DNA from: Aliamphritea spongicola | Lineage (GTDB): Bacteria > Pseudomonadota > Gammaproteobacteria > Pseudomonadales > Balneatricaceae | Length of the DNA: 64,000 nucleotides | Assembly: GCA_024347235.1 (NCBI GenBank) | Contig: AP025283.1 | Span: forward strand, 1,612,001-1,676,000 | Reading direction: 5' to 3' | Shown here: positions 1-11,066 of the stretch, one piece after another | Layout: the number at the start of each line of letters is the position of its first letter | How positions within the stretch are numbered: position 1 is the stretch's first letter | Made by a program: the position numbers and the translations under genes | The notes under the pieces: model-generated | The model's input: the letters and a program-made list of their open reading frames with translations, nothing else | Databases searched by the model: none | What the model was told of the DNA's origin: nothing

Positions 1-566
<566 letters not shown>

Positions 567-666
567 TAAGCTGTCTCTTGCTGATTAATGAATGCGGCTA
601 TTTTAATTGTTTCTGTTTGGGTGATAATCTGCGTTTTTATCAAATAACTTTTACTGGTTGGTAATA

Positions 667-1536
667 ATGGGTAACTGGGAAGGGGTCTCTGAATTTGTGG
701 CAGTCGCGGAGCAGGGAGGGTTTACACCGGCAGCCGCGCAGCTTGGTATATCGACGGCGCAGGTGAGCCGGCAGGTCACTGCGCTGGAAACACGGCTGGC
801 AACCAAACTGTTTTACCGGACCACCCGTAAAGTCTCGTTAACGGAAGCCGGTGAAGTGTACTACCAGCATTGCCGGCAGGTTCTGGATGGCCTTGAGGAG
901 GCGGAGCGGGCGTTAAGTCAGTTGCAGAGTACACCCCGTGGCAAGCTGAAGATCACCGCACCGACCACTTACGGTGAAACCCGTATAAGCCCGTTGCTGA
1001 ATGACTTTATGCTGCGTTATCCAGAGCTGGAAGTGCATTGCCGGCTGACTAATCAGAAAGTGGATTTAGTAGAGGCTGGGTTTGATCTGGCGATTCGCCT
1101 GGGGCAACTGGAAGACTCCAGTATGATGGCCAGACGGCTGGCAACCCGTACTCTGCATGTCTGTGCCTCTGAAGAATATCTGGCGGAGCACGGGGTGCCT
1201 GAAACTCCGGAAGATCTGGCAGTGCAAAACTGCCTGCAGGGCAATCTGGGGTATTGGCGTTTTGCTGAGCAGGGCGTCGAGAAAAACGTTCGGGTGACCG
1301 GGCCGCTGCACTGTAACAGTGGTCAGGTCTTACTGGATGCAGCGCTGAAAGGTTTGGGAGTAGTGCAACTGCCGGATTACTACGTACAGGATTACCTTGC
1401 CAAAGGGTTACTGACTGAATTGCTGGTGCCTTATCGGCCAGCGGAAGAAGGGATCTGGGCCCTGTATCCGCATAACCGTCATCTGTCGCCCAAGGTTCGG
1501 GTGCTGGTGGACTTTCTGAGTGAACAGCTCGGCTGA
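667..1536 (+). CDS. LysR-family transcriptional regulator
   Basis: An intact LysR-type regulator of about 289 residues. The N-terminal winged HTH is visible in the first 60 residues (FVAVAEQGGFTPAAAQLGIS, then QVSRQVTALE), followed by the usual inducer-binding domain with the FDLAIRLGQL segment. I start at ATG 667 (MGNWEGV); an in-frame TTG lies at 658 but is less likely. It is divergent from the class III alcohol dehydrogenase gene and may regulate it. The inducer cannot be read from the sequence. Confidence 0.88.
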   Translation: MGNWEGVSEFVAVAEQGGFTPAAAQLGISTAQVSRQVTALETRLATKLFYRTTRKVSLTEAGEVYYQHCRQVLDGLEEAERALSQLQSTPRGKLKITAPTTYGETRISPLLNDFMLRYPELEVHCRLTNQKVDLVEAGFDLAIRLGQLEDSSMMARRLATRTLHVCASEEYLAEHGVPETPEDLAVQNCLQGNLGYWRFAEQGVEKNVRVTGPLHCNSGQVLLDAALKGLGVVQLPDYYVQDYLAKGLLTELLVPYRPAEEGIWALYPHNRHLSPKVRVLVDFLSEQLG

Positions 1537-1563
1537 AGGTCAGTACTGAAATTCAGATGCTGG

Positions 1564-2487
1564 TTAGCATCTGAATAACCCGGCATCCCAGTGTGGCGTA
1601 TCCTTCCCCAGTTTCTCGCTGGCGAATTCCAGAAACGCCCGTACCTTGGCGGGCATATAGTGCCGCTCCGGATACACTGCATACATGGTTTTAACCGGCA
1701 TGCTGTACTCCGGGAATAGCCGGATGAGTTTACCCTGACGGATATATTCCGCGGCTGCAAATGATGGTAGCCGGCCAATACCCGCCCCCGCCAAAATCGC
1801 TTCCAGTAAGGCTTCGCTGTTATTCACCCGGTAGTTCCCGCTGACCTTTACGTGCAGGGCTGCTTCCCGGTTTCAGGTTGCGGCATAAATTCCCAGTGGC
1901 TGGCGTCGTCGGAATAGCTGTATAGCAGGCAGTTTTCATCCGCCAGACAGGCGGGAGAAGTGAGCGCAGTACGAAACGGATATTCCGGCGCGGCGCAAAT
2001 CACGCTGCGCAACGGGGCCAGCTTGCGGGCGATCAGGGTTGAGTCGGGCAGCCGGGTGGCCCTGATGGCCAGATCAAAACCCTGTTCGATGATGTTCAGG
2101 GTATTGTCGTCCAGTACCAGATCCATCTGTATCAGCGGGTAGCGTTGCAGAAATTCGGCTATCAGCGGGGCGATGTGCAGACGGCCGAAGGACATCGGCG
2201 CGTTGATCCGCAGCAGCCCACGGGCCCCTGTAACTCTCCCACAGCATCTTCCGCCTGCTGGGCTGCACGGGTCGCCTGCAGTGAGTATTCATAATACCGT
2301 TCACCGGCTTCAGTCAGGCTGAGTTTACGGGTAGTGCGGTGGATCAGCCTGACTCTAACTGCTGTTCCAGCTGGGTGATGCGTTTGCTGACCGCCGACTT
2401 GGATATATTCAGTTCCCGGGCGGCGGCTGAAAAACCGCCCTGTTGTGCCACCGCCACGAAAACAGGGATTGCATTGAAGTTTTCCAT
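1564..2487 (-). CDS. LysR-family transcriptional regulator, frameshifted
   Basis: A second LysR-type regulator, starting at 2487 with MENFNAIPVFVAVAQQGGFS, an HTH of normal form (ARELNISKSAVSKRITQLEQ) and an inducer-binding domain (FDLAIRATRLPDSTLIARKL). At least three single-base shifts near 2345, 2230 and 1850 break the frame, yet the amino-acid sequence is family-like on both sides of each. It ends at 1564 with the tail GLFRC. It converges with the preceding LysR gene and is divergent from the VOC protein gene at 2628, which may be its target. It is either a recent pseudogene or, more likely, a casualty of consensus errors. Confidence 0.82.
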
Positions 2488-2627
2488 GATCGGAGCCCGT
2501 TACTTATATTGTTGAGTTTTAGTCAACTAAGAGTCTATTTTTACCTATATTGTTTGTCAATTTGCTGCTGGTTAAAGTGGTTTTACGTATTTAACTGCTT
2601 TGTTGAAAGCTTCAGAGGAGTCAGACA

Positions 2628-3082
2628 ATGGTGCGATTTGAACACGCCAATCTCGTGGTAAAGGAGATACAGCCCACGCTGGATTTCCTGCTGACAGCCT
2701 TCCAGAATGGCAGTTGCGGGGCAGCGGAAAAGGGCGCTGGGGAGATACCGTGAGACGCTGGGTACATGTGGGTAATGACGACTATTACATCACTCTGAAT
2801 GACAGCGCCGAAGGTGAGAACCGGGATATCGGCGGCATTCAGCCCGGGCTTGCCCATCTGGGCTTTGTGGTGGATGACCTGGCCGGCCTGACCGAACGGT
2901 TATGGCAGCAAGGCTATGCCATCGACATTCTCGGCATGGATCATCCGTACCGCAAAACAGTGTATTACACCGATCCGGCGGGGTTTCAGTTTGAGTTTCT
3001 GGAGTACCGCAGTGACCGGCCGGAAGAGCGCAATTTGTACGGCGGAGAAAGTGGTGATTTTAAATTCAATGTACGTTCATTA
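2628..3082 (+). CDS. VOC-superfamily (glyoxalase/bleomycin-resistance-like) protein, frameshifted
   Basis: Starts at ATG 2628 (MVRFEHANLVVKEIQPTLDF) behind a GAGGAG-type ribosome site. The fold signature is the paired beta-alpha-beta-beta-beta modules, with the metal-site-like HLGFVVDD segment and the closing FQFEFLEY strand that usually carries the last ligand Glu. One base is missing near 2700; translation resumes as GRWGDTVRRWVHVGNDDYY. The C-terminal end is uncertain; a stop at 3080-3082 is reached if a second shift is allowed. VOC proteins are metal-dependent lyases, dioxygenases or binding proteins, and the substrate cannot be told from here. Confidence 0.7.
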
Positions 3083-3095
3083 GCGGGGAGCCGGC

Positions 3096-3459
3096 ATGAA
3101 AACAAGTACCGATACAGTGTCGCTGACACAAGCGTTATATCAGGCGGTAGACCGCAAAGATGTGGATTTTTGGCACAGGTACTGGGGAGGCGGTGTACTT
3201 TCAGCTGGGTAATTTCCCGGCGGTTGAAGGCCTTGGCGCGGTCCTGGAGGCGAACCGGGGATTTTTCAGCAGTATAGAATCCATGTCTCATACGCTGGAT
3301 AACATCTGGCAGGAAGCGAACCACACCATTTGCCATGGGAAGGTAGATTATGTGAGGTTAGATAAAACTCATCACTCTGCCCGGTTTGCTACGGTTCTGC
3401 GCTGGCAGGAGGGAGTGATTGACGACTACCGGGTGTATGCGGATATTTCCGGTCTGTGA
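3096..3459 (+). CDS. NTF2-like/SnoaL-fold protein, frameshifted
   Basis: Begins at ATG 3096 (MKTSTDTVSLTQALYQAVDR) and ends in YADISGL at 3459. A T is missing in the T-run near 3165; the corrected sequence continues KDVDFLAQVLGEAVYFQLGN. The small alpha+beta cone of NTF2-like proteins is suggested by the amphipathic N-terminal helix, the VYFQLGNFPAVEG loop and the repeated strands ending in DDYRVYADI. Members act as isomerases, cyclases or ligand-binding domains; no catalytic assignment is possible. It lies just after the VOC gene and may be co-transcribed with it. Confidence 0.6.
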
Positions 3460-3544
3460 CCGGGTATTTCAGGATGTGCGCCGGATGTTTATCCGGCGTA
3501 GCAGTATGCAGGATGGGGTTGTTAAGGTGTGCTTTTCAGATGAG

Positions 3545-3967
3545 CTATTCAAGCGTACTGAGCACCAGCTTAATTTCACTCCGTACCGCTTCAATTTGCG
3601 TCACCATGTTGTTGGTTGCGCTCTGGTCGTATTCAATTTTATCCCACTTGTTTGACCAGACAGCTTTCAGTTCCTGGGCTTCTTCTATGACGCTGTCTTT
3701 GGTCAGGGTACTCAGATCGGCAATCAGCCCTACCTTAACCCAGCCCTTACGGGGATTACCGGCTACCTGATCTTTATCGTAATGCAGTGCGTAAATCTGC
3801 TGTTCCAGATTGGAAAGCTCCAGCAAGATCTCGAAGCAGGCGGTGCGGATATTGCTGTTCTCTTCTGTGACTTCCATTCGCCAGACGTTATAGCTGAAAC
3901 CCAGAAGGGCAAACAGCATGCTGAAAATGGCCGTCATCTGATAGATTTTAAACTTCTGTGCCTGCAT
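3545..3967 (-). CDS. Small membrane-anchored hypothetical protein
   Basis: Not recognised. The 140-residue product has one N-terminal transmembrane helix (about residues 10-30, MTAIFSMLFALLGFSYNVW) followed by a mostly helical soluble part, probably periplasmic or cytoplasmic coiled coil (ILLELSNLEQQIYALHYD). The gene ends just after the cluster of convergent small genes and lies directly downstream of the retropepsin-like gene (about 27 bp gap) on the same strand, so the two may form an operon. Confidence 0.6.
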   Translation of the reverse strand: MQAQKFKIYQMTAIFSMLFALLGFSYNVWRMEVTEENSNIRTACFEILLELSNLEQQIYALHYDKDQVAGNPRKGWVKVGLIADLSTLTKDSVIEEAQELKAVWSNKWDKIEYDQSATNNMVTQIEAVRSEIKLVLSTLE

Positions 3968-3993
3968 CGTTATTCCTGCTTAATGTCTTACTG

Positions 3994-4497
3994 TTAAGGC
4001 TTCAGCGTCAGCGTGTTGCCCCGTTGGGTTAACTCCAGGTGCCTGAGGAAGCTCATCCCCAGCAGCACAGTGTTATCATCCATATAGGGGTTAATATTCG
4101 CCCGCACGCCGGTCTGGGTAATACTGCCCAGGCTGATGGAGTCCAGAGTAGTTACCTGTATATCAATGGTGCCGTTCGCCGTTTGTACCTTGCCCCAGGC
4201 CTGCCCCTGTAAACCGATTTTTCAGCCACGGATGCCGGAACGCTGACATTGGTGGCACCGGTATCCAGTAAAAATCACCGGCTGCTGGTTGATCAGCCCG
4301 GGCGCAATGTAATGCCCCTGCTTATTGCGGGTCAGTACCACAGGTTCGCCTGCCTGCTGCCGGCTGTTCAGATCTTTATTCGGGTTGTACCGGGACTCAA
4401 GTACATTGCCGAATACCAGATACAGCACCCCGAGCAGGCAGATCCAGCTGAGGTAAAAACGATTTCGCCAGCCCTTTGCGCGGGCCATCCTGATCAC
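3994..4497 (-). CDS. Membrane-anchored retropepsin-like aspartic protease, frameshifted
   Basis: Starts at 4497 (MIRMARAKGW) with a single N-terminal transmembrane helix (FYLSWICLLGVLYLVFGNVL). After a single-base shift near 4262 the sequence reads LLDTGATNVSVPASVAEKIG, which is the D-T-G-A catalytic motif of clan AA retropepsin-like proteases of the TIGR02281 kind, and later LLGMSFLRHLE, the family's conserved hydrophobic-Gly motif. The stop is at 3994-3996. One active-site half per chain means the enzyme would have to dimerise. Substrate unknown. Confidence 0.78.
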
Positions 4498-4645
4498 TCA
4501 TGGGCATTCCGTTGGGTGTTTACAACACTTTGTTAGCTTTTATCTTACTATAGCCCGCCGTACCCGCAACTGTTTGATAGTTAAAGGTGCGGCTTCCGGT
4601 TATCCCGATGGTTAAGGAAAAATACCGGGATATGACAAGCGGCAG

Positions 4646-4673
4646 TTGCATCCTGAACGAAGGCTGTTATACT
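4646..4673 (+). promoter_or_regulatory. Likely sigma-70 promoter of the 4.5S RNA gene
   Basis: TTGCAT at 4646-4651 and TATACT at 4668-4673 are separated by 16 bp, close to consensus. Transcription would start near 4681, giving a precursor with a leader of about 55 nt ahead of the mature 4.5S RNA. Confidence 0.5.
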
Positions 4674-4737
4674 GCGCGCCGTACCTCATTCGAGGTGGCC
4701 ATTTACCCGGTGACTGCGGGTAAAATCGGTCTGTTAT

Positions 4738-4852
4738 GGCGGTCCTGTTGGTCCTCCCGCAATGATAAGTCGTGAATCTGGTCAGGCCCGGAAGGGAGCA
4801 GCCACAGCGATGGATTCATGTGCCGGGATGTTGGCTGGCGGGGTCGCCCCCA
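4738..4852 (+). ncRNA. ffs: Signal recognition particle 4.5S RNA
   Basis: The small bacterial SRP RNA that binds Ffh and targets ribosomes making membrane proteins. The diagnostic apical domain is present: GGTCAGGCCCGGAAGGGAGC at 4780-4799 followed by AGCCACAG, with the GGAA tetraloop and the asymmetric internal loop contacted by Ffh. The flanking arms (GGCGGTCCTGTTGG... and ...TGTGCCGGGATGTTGGCTGG) pair as in the E. coli molecule, whose length of 114 nt is matched. A T-rich stretch follows at 4854-4864. The exact 5' and 3' ends are estimates. Confidence 0.95.
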
Positions 4853-5123
4853 ATCTCTTTTTCTGTTCTGTTTTATTTCTGACCATGTGATTTTGATGGT
4901 GTTTCATTGCGTCTGGAAGAAAGGCGGGAGCAGACTCTTCAGATAAGCAGGCCTTACAGGCAAAGAAGAGTACTCATGCGTCCGTCTGTTCGGTTTTTCA
5001 TACTGCCGGTTTTCTTTTCAGTATTGTCCCCATGTTTTGTGATTTAAGAGTTTCTTAAGTTTTCCCTGATACGGTCACGTTTTTGATGGGCTGTTTTCAA
5101 CTGCAGTGGGGGCTGTATCAGGT

Positions 5124-5758
5124 ATGAATTCGGTGTTAATCCTTGATGATCATTCGTTTTTGTGGATGGGCTGACGTTATCGTTGTCGCAAATGTTGGGC
5201 TGTGTGCAGGTGGAGTGTCTGTCTGACTTATCAAAGGTAAGGGCGTTTCTACAGATAAAGCCAGTTGATCTGATTATTCTGGATCCGGATTTTAAGGCGG
5301 CTAACGGTGCCGATGCACCGGCGATGATTGAAATGCTGAAACACAGTGCGCCGGTTGTGGTGATGGCGGAATATGTGAATCCTGAAAGAGTGCATTGTGT
5401 GATGGAATCAGGGGCTGCTGCGTATCTGGAAAAACGGACCGCGAAAAGCTGTCTGGCGGACTGTTTACAGGCGGTGAGGCAGGGGCGGATGTATTTACCG
5501 GGGCCAGTCAGCCTGGCGTTGCAGCAGTACCGAAGCATTGCACTGCCTGTTTATCAGGCGGTTGACGAACAGCTTTCTGAGCGCCAGAAAGAGGTGTTGG
5601 TGCTGCTGGCGAACGGATACAGCAATCACGATATCAGTGCATCACTGGGCATTACACAAAGTACGGTTAAATTTCATGTCTCCAGGCTGATGCACATTTT
5701 TGACGTGGATAACCGTACCGGCTGCGTTGCTGAAGCCAAGCAGATGGGGATTCTGTAG
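5124..5758 (+). CDS. LuxR-family response-regulator-like transcription factor
   Basis: Starts at ATG 5124 (MNSVLILDDHSFLW); one base is out of register near 5165, after which the frame holds to 5758. Residues 1-120 form a receiver-like domain with the acidic DD pair and a candidate phospho-acceptor Asp in LIILDPDF. The C-terminal 65 residues are a GerE-type HTH (LSERQKEVLVLLANGYSNHD, then ITQSTVKFHVSRLM). No histidine kinase is adjacent, so it may be orphan. A paralogue of the same layout lies at 49556-50194. The target genes cannot be told. Confidence 0.82.
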
Positions 5759-5812
5759 GGAAGGATATGCGCCCGGCCAGCAGTGGTTACTGCCGGGCGG
5801 GAACGGTTGAAA

Positions 5813-6225
5813 TTAACGGACCACGAAAACGGAAATTTTAGCGTGGCTGGCAATGTAGCTGCCGTGAGCAGGGAAGATGTATTCCATCAGGCCCGGTTCG
5901 TGGGACGACATAACCACCAGATCAATCTGGCACTCTTCAATGAACTGCATCAGCAGTGAATCCATTTCAGCACCGGGGTCGACAGAGTGAATTTCATGGG
6001 CGGTCGCATCGATATTGTGTTGTGTTCGCAGGTCTGAGACCAGAGCGTTCAGGGTGGCGGTGCGTTCGCTTTCAGTCCGGGCTGCCGGATCAGGGAGGTT
6101 ACTGCCGATACTCACTGCATGTAATTCCGCATTATGAGTCCGGGCCATTTCTGTGGCGACTGAAAGCGCCTTTGTTTGTGCCTCTGAGTCACTTAAGTCC
6201 AGGGGATGAGTATTTTATGAAACAT
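5813..6225 (-). CDS. Universal stress protein (UspA family), frameshifted
   Basis: Begins at 6225 (MFHKILIPLDLSDSE); one C is missing in the run near 6199-6200, after which MARTHNAELHAVSIGSNLPD continues in frame. The family signs are the N-terminal ILIPLDLS strand-loop, the central DLVVMSSHEPG strand and the C-terminal ATP-loop region G-x2-(x)-GS, here GLMEYIFPAHGS, ending in ISVFVVR. About 138 residues, normal for a single-domain cytoplasmic Usp. It probably binds ATP and acts in stress survival; the client is unknown. Confidence 0.85.
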
Positions 6226-6415
6226 AGTGCCTTCCTCCTTTGTGGGTGTCAGGCGTTCCTGTATTGGATAGTCTGAGTATAGCAATGAAGGAAACCGGCT
6301 CTCGGTGAGGTGGCGTGTTACAGGCAGGTTAGATGACACGGGTCAAAAGGATGATAGCTACTTGCCGGTTATCTCCGTATGGTAAAGATCCGTTAATTAC
6401 ATAAGGAACTGTTCA

Positions 6416-6805
6416 GTGGCTTTTATCGAAGAATCAAATCATGAGTCTATGTCTGCCACTCTGGGAGGTCGCTTAGTGCGTGCCAGGGAATCACAGAATA
6501 TCACTCGTTCACAGCTAGCCCGCCGTCTGGGCGTCAACACCACCACTTTGAAAGCCTGGGAATCCGACCGGTCGGAGCCACGCTCCAGCCGTCTGGCGAT
6601 GCTGGCGGGCATTCTGAATGTTGCGCCGACCTGGCTACTGGTAGGGCAGGGTGAAGAGCCGGTGAGCCATTCCGGAGATGCAACAGAGTTGCTGCGAATA
6701 AAAGAGAGCATTGCCAGTTTGCGAGAGCAGGCGATGATGATTGCTGATGAGTTAGAAGTCCTGGGCGGTCGCCTGGAGAGTTACCAGAGTTTTCAGGATA
6801 ACTGA
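6416..6805 (+). CDS. XRE-family HTH regulator with C-terminal helix
   Basis: GTG start at 6416 with AAGGAA 8 bp ahead. Residues 15-70 are a lambda-repressor-like HTH (LVRARESQNITRSQLARRLG, TTLKAWESDRSEPRSSRL). The rest forms a predicted helix (LLRIKESIASLREQAMMIAD) that may dimerise the protein. Intact, 129 residues, monocistronic, and closed by a strong terminator. Confidence 0.82.
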   Translation: MAFIEESNHESMSATLGGRLVRARESQNITRSQLARRLGVNTTTLKAWESDRSEPRSSRLAMLAGILNVAPTWLLVGQGEEPVSHSGDATELLRIKESIASLREQAMMIADELEVLGGRLESYQSFQDN

Positions 6806-6833
6806 CGACCCTTCCTGTTAAATAAGCGCGCAT

Positions 6834-6862
6834 AAAAAAGCAGCCATTATGGCTGCTTTTTT
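6834..6862 (+). terminator. Intrinsic terminator after the XRE gene
   Basis: AAAAAAGCAGCC, a 5-nt loop, then GGCTGCTTTTTT: a perfect GC stem flanked by A and T runs, so it may work in both directions. Confidence 0.9.
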
Positions 6863-6939
6863 ATGAACGGTCTCCAGTGATACAGGTTTGCACCGGGTGT
6901 GGGATATTCCTTTGTGGTGTTTCACCTGTATGTTGTGAA

Positions 6940-7898
6940 TCAGTGTTGTTCCAGCAGTGGCCGGAGCAGCGAAAAGTCCCAGTACTGATTTAACTGCTGC
7001 TGTTCCGGTTCGGTGATAGTGCCGCTGGCGCCGTAAAATGCCAGGTCGGCGTCAAATGCATTACTGTTACCGCCGTCAATTGGGAAGGTTTTTCGGCAAC
7101 CATTTCCTGCATATACCGGCGGATCTGGCTTTCTTCCAGATCAGGCAGCAGGGCATATTTATTACGCTGTTCCAGTACGAATTCCGGCTCACGGATCATC
7201 GTCTGCCATACATTTAGCAGTTCTGCCGTCAGGATCGTCAGTTCATTCTGATGGGAGCGGAGAAAAGCTTCATGGGCGTAAAGTGCTTCGTCAGATGCGT
7301 TAATCGGCGGAATGGGCAACGCCTTAAACGGTGAGTCCGGCATCGACAACAGTTTGTTCTTGCGCTCGGTATCAACGACGGTGGCATGAATACGGCCGTT
7401 GATCATGGCTCTGGCACGTACCCCTGAGCCTGGCAGGTAAATCATTTTGCTGTAGGTGATGCCATGCTTGTTGGCCATCATATTCACCAGCGCTTCGGTG
7501 CCGGAACCTTTGCCGTGGGAATACATTTCCACGCCGTCCAGCTCGTGCCAACTGTTGTAATAACGGGTGTCGATGACCGGATGGAACCGCAGCATGCTCA
7601 GTTGGTAGAACATTCGGATCGGGGCCTGTTCCTGCTGGATTTTCTGATAGGGGTTCCCATGCCCACATCCGCATGCTGATTAACAATGCTGCGCAGTGCC
7701 ATGCCTTCTGAGAGCATGTAGCTGACTTTAATATCCACCCCTGTTCTTTACTACGCTCGATGGCGATCAGTGTTGGCAGCATGTCGACCCCGGCAGATCA
7801 TTTAGCGCGACCCGAATGGTGTTCTTTTCCGGGGTGGCTTGAACACATAACACCGTCATACAAACCGAGAGGATGAGCAGTCTGGCGATTCTTAACAT
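6940..7898 (-). CDS. Periplasmic solute-binding protein of the NMT1/PhnD/SsuA-like class, frameshifted
   Basis: Starts at 7898 with a signal peptide (MLRIARLLILSVCMTVLCVQA) and ends in RPLLEQH at 6940. The mature part is a type II binding protein: ADVGMGTPYQKI, then MIYLPGSGVRARAMINGRIH, as in ABC- or sensor-associated proteins. Three or more single-base shifts (near 7800, 7720, 7640 and 7085) split the frame. There are no permease or ATPase genes beside it; instead a sensor with PAS, GGDEF and EAL domains is divergent at 8027. I infer that it could act as a ligand-binding co-sensor, as in other binding-protein/c-di-GMP pairs. The ligand is unknown. Confidence 0.75.
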
Positions 7899-8026
7899 GG
7901 TTACTTTCTCTGATAAATACGGATCTGGCGGGGCGGCATCACGAAAGAGTAGCGGGTGAATACCCCGGCAGGGTATTCTACGCGTTTTTAAGCTATCTCA
8001 TATCTGATTACCGGGGGTAATGGTCA

Positions 8027-10849
8027 GTGGGGACGTCTCTGCAGCGCAAGTTTGTGCTGCCTATTTCCTTTGGCGCAATCGTGCTGATCCTGTGTGCTGC
8101 AATAACCACGCACCTTGGGCTGCTGCCTGACTTACGTGCCCAGTTATATAAGCGGGCAGAGCTGATGATCACGACCATCAGAGCGGCATCTGCGATTAAT
8201 CCCCGGTATCAGGACCTGCGCCTGGCGCTGGAAGAAATTACCCTGCAGACGTCCGGGGTTTATGGCATTACCCTGGCCACCCTTAACCCTACGATTATCT
8301 GGGCATCAAGCACCCATCCTGATGCAGAACCGGATCAGCACACCACTGATATGCTGAATTTTCTGGATGACAGCGCCGAGCAGCACCTGTTTGGTGAGTT
8401 TATTCAGGGCAATGGCGATGTGATTGTGGTTGCACCCTGAAGCAATTTAATTCAGACAGCCGTTATCCGGTTATGGATACCACGTCGCTTTCATTGCCGG
8501 AAGGTGTGGCGGTTTCTAACGCCTACACGCTGCTCGCCGGGGATTATGAAGGCATTCTGTACCTGCGTTTCAACTGGGCAGAAGTTGAAGCGCTGGCCTA
8601 TAAAGATCTGATTAACGACATGCTGGCCATTACTGCAGCCATTGTGCTGATGCTGGTGCTGTCCACGGTTACGGTGTATCACGTCATTCTGAAACCGCTG
8701 AACCTGATTGGCCGGACGATTCGTGAGCAGAAAAGCGGCGTTAGCGAGGCCCGTACCCGTCAACTGACGGACGATGAAATCGGGGTGCTTGGCGAATCGA
8801 TCAATGAAATGCTGGATGCCATTAATTCCCGGGATAAGCTGCTGAAAACTGTTGTTAATCATTTACCGGTGGGGTTTGCCCTTAACCGGATTGATGGCAC
8901 AAACCTGATCAGGAATGAAGCTTACAAACAGTCGTACCTGTCAGCTGAGCTGGACGCTTCTGAACGACAGGATGTGATGGAACGTCAGCAGACGTTGCAG
9001 GCCAGGGTGTTAGCGTCCCGGCGGACGATCCGCTACGAAGAGCAACTGAGCTTTGGAGATAAAAACCGCCACTATGAAGCGACCCTGTTTCCGGTTTTCA
9101 GTAGTTCTGATGAGATCGAATGGGTCGGGGCACTCTGTTTTGATATTACTGAAAAGAAAGAGCGGGAGCTGCAGTTAACCCAGCTGTACAGGGCGGTTGA
9201 GTCGGTTAAAAGCGGCATTGTTATCTGTGCCTATGACGGGCCGGACTATCCGATCATTTATGTGAACCCGGCAGTGACTGATCTGACAGGCTATACACAG
9301 GCTGAGCTGATTGGGCAAAACCCGCGTATTTTCGGATCAGGGAAGGCGATGCCCTGAGCCTGAATAAAATCAGACATGCCATCGAAACCCGGACGCCCTG
9401 TACCGTGGTTATTCAGAATGTCCGTAAAGACGGCTCAACCTTCTGGAATGAATTTACCCTCTCTGTCATTACGGATAACAACGGTCAGGCCACCCATCTG
9501 GTAGGGGTTCAGAATGATGTGACGGAGCGGATCAACGCTGCACGTAAGATTGAGCATCTGGCATATTTTGATCCGCTGACGAACATCCCTAATCGGAACC
9601 TGTTTCAGGACCGGCTTACCCAGGCGCTGGCTGAGGCGGCTCGGGAAGAGAAGCATGTGGCGATTCTGTATGTGGATCTGGACGGTTTCAAAGCGGCCAA
9701 TGATACCTTTGGCCACAACATTGGTGACTTGCTGCTGAAAGAAGCCAGCCAGCGAATGAAGCTGTGTATCCGTGATGAAGATTCGCTGGCTCGCATGGGG
9801 GCGATGAATTTACCATTTTGATTCCGAATCTCAGCCCTGAGGATGAAATTGTTAACCTGCCCAAGGTTGTTAACCGCATCCGGGAGCAGCTCAGTACGCC
9901 TTTCGAAATATTTAAGAACATTATTCATATTTCCGGCAGTGTGGGTATCAGCATTTACCCGCGGGATGGCAGCAGTGCTGAAGAGCTGCTGATCAGTGCG
10001 GATCATGCCATGTATTACGCGAAAGAAAGTGGCAAAAATACCTTCCGCTTTTTCCAGCCTGAAATGAACCGGGCAATTGAGCAGCAACAGGTACTTGAGT
10101 CATCCTTGCGTGAAGCTGTGCACAGTAAGGCATTTACCCTGCATTATCAGCCACAGGTGAATCTGAAGGATGGTTCGGTGGCCGTGGAAGCCCTGATCCG
10201 TTGTCAGCATCCGTCGCTGCGTAAGTTATCTCCTGCGGTATTCATTCCGGTTGCTGAGCAGTGTGGCCTGATCGATGACATTGGCAACTGGGTGATTCAG
10301 CAGGCCTGTGCCGATCTGGCTGACTTTATTCAGGACGGTTCTAAAATCAGTAAGGTGTCGGTGAATATCTCTCCGCACCAGTTTAAACGTCATAATCTGA
10401 CGGAGATTATCCGGAACAACCTGCAGCAGTATCAGCTTGAAGCATCACGGCTGGTGGTTGAGATCACTGAGAATGTCATTCTGGATAACTATAATTCGGC
10501 CCGTGAACATCTTCAGGAATTAAGAGACCTGGGTGTCAGTATTGCCATTGATGATTTCGGTACCGGTTATTCGTCGTTGACCTATCTGAAGCAGTTGCCG
10601 ATCGATACGCTGAAAATTGATCAGCAGTTTGTGCAGGGGCTGCCCGATAACTCCGATGATGTGTACATTGTTAAAGCCATTGCCGGTCTGGCCAGTGGTA
10701 TGGAGCTGACCTTGCTGGCAGAAGGCGCGGAGTCTGAAGCGCAACTGGCCTTTATCCGGGATGAGCTGGGCTGTCATCTGGTGCAGGGCTTCATTATCTC
10801 AAGGCCCCTGGATATTCAGGCTTTGAAAGCCTCTGAGTTTTACCGGTAA
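8027..10849 (+). CDS. Membrane sensor with HAMP, PAS, GGDEF and EAL domains, frameshifted
   Basis: GTG start at 8027 behind GGGGG. The order is: transmembrane helix 1 (residues 9-32), a periplasmic sensory part of about 150 residues, transmembrane helix 2 (MLAITAAIVLMLVLSTVTVY), HAMP, two PAS domains, GGDEF and EAL. The GGDEF motif is restored by adding one G at about 9800 (ARMGGDEFTILIPN). The EAL domain has EALIRC, NISPHQF, ITENV, DDFGTGYSS and AEGAE, so the metal and catalytic residues are essentially all there. Shifts also occur near 8437, 9357 and 9800. Both cyclase and phosphodiesterase activities look possible. It is divergent from a binding-protein gene and probably controls c-di-GMP in response to a periplasmic signal. 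Confidence 0.85.
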
Positions 10850-11066
10850 ACGGGCCGGCAGGCTGGGTAGCCTGATAGAATTGAATGCTAATCTGATTCA
10901 ATCAGTTATGGTTGTCCTGACAGTTGCGGGGGCAATCTGAATCCCGTATCCCACTTCTGGACCATAGGTTTTTCTGAAACTGGCTGTAAAATGAACGGCC
11001 TGTTTAGCGGTTTACTGTATCAGTTTTGCCGGTTGGTCCGGAACATCAGTTTAGTGAGGAAACTTT

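Noticed and set aside
4587..4775. 62-codon frame overlapping the 4.5S RNA gene
   Set aside because: Runs into the highly conserved ffs sequence; no independent support.
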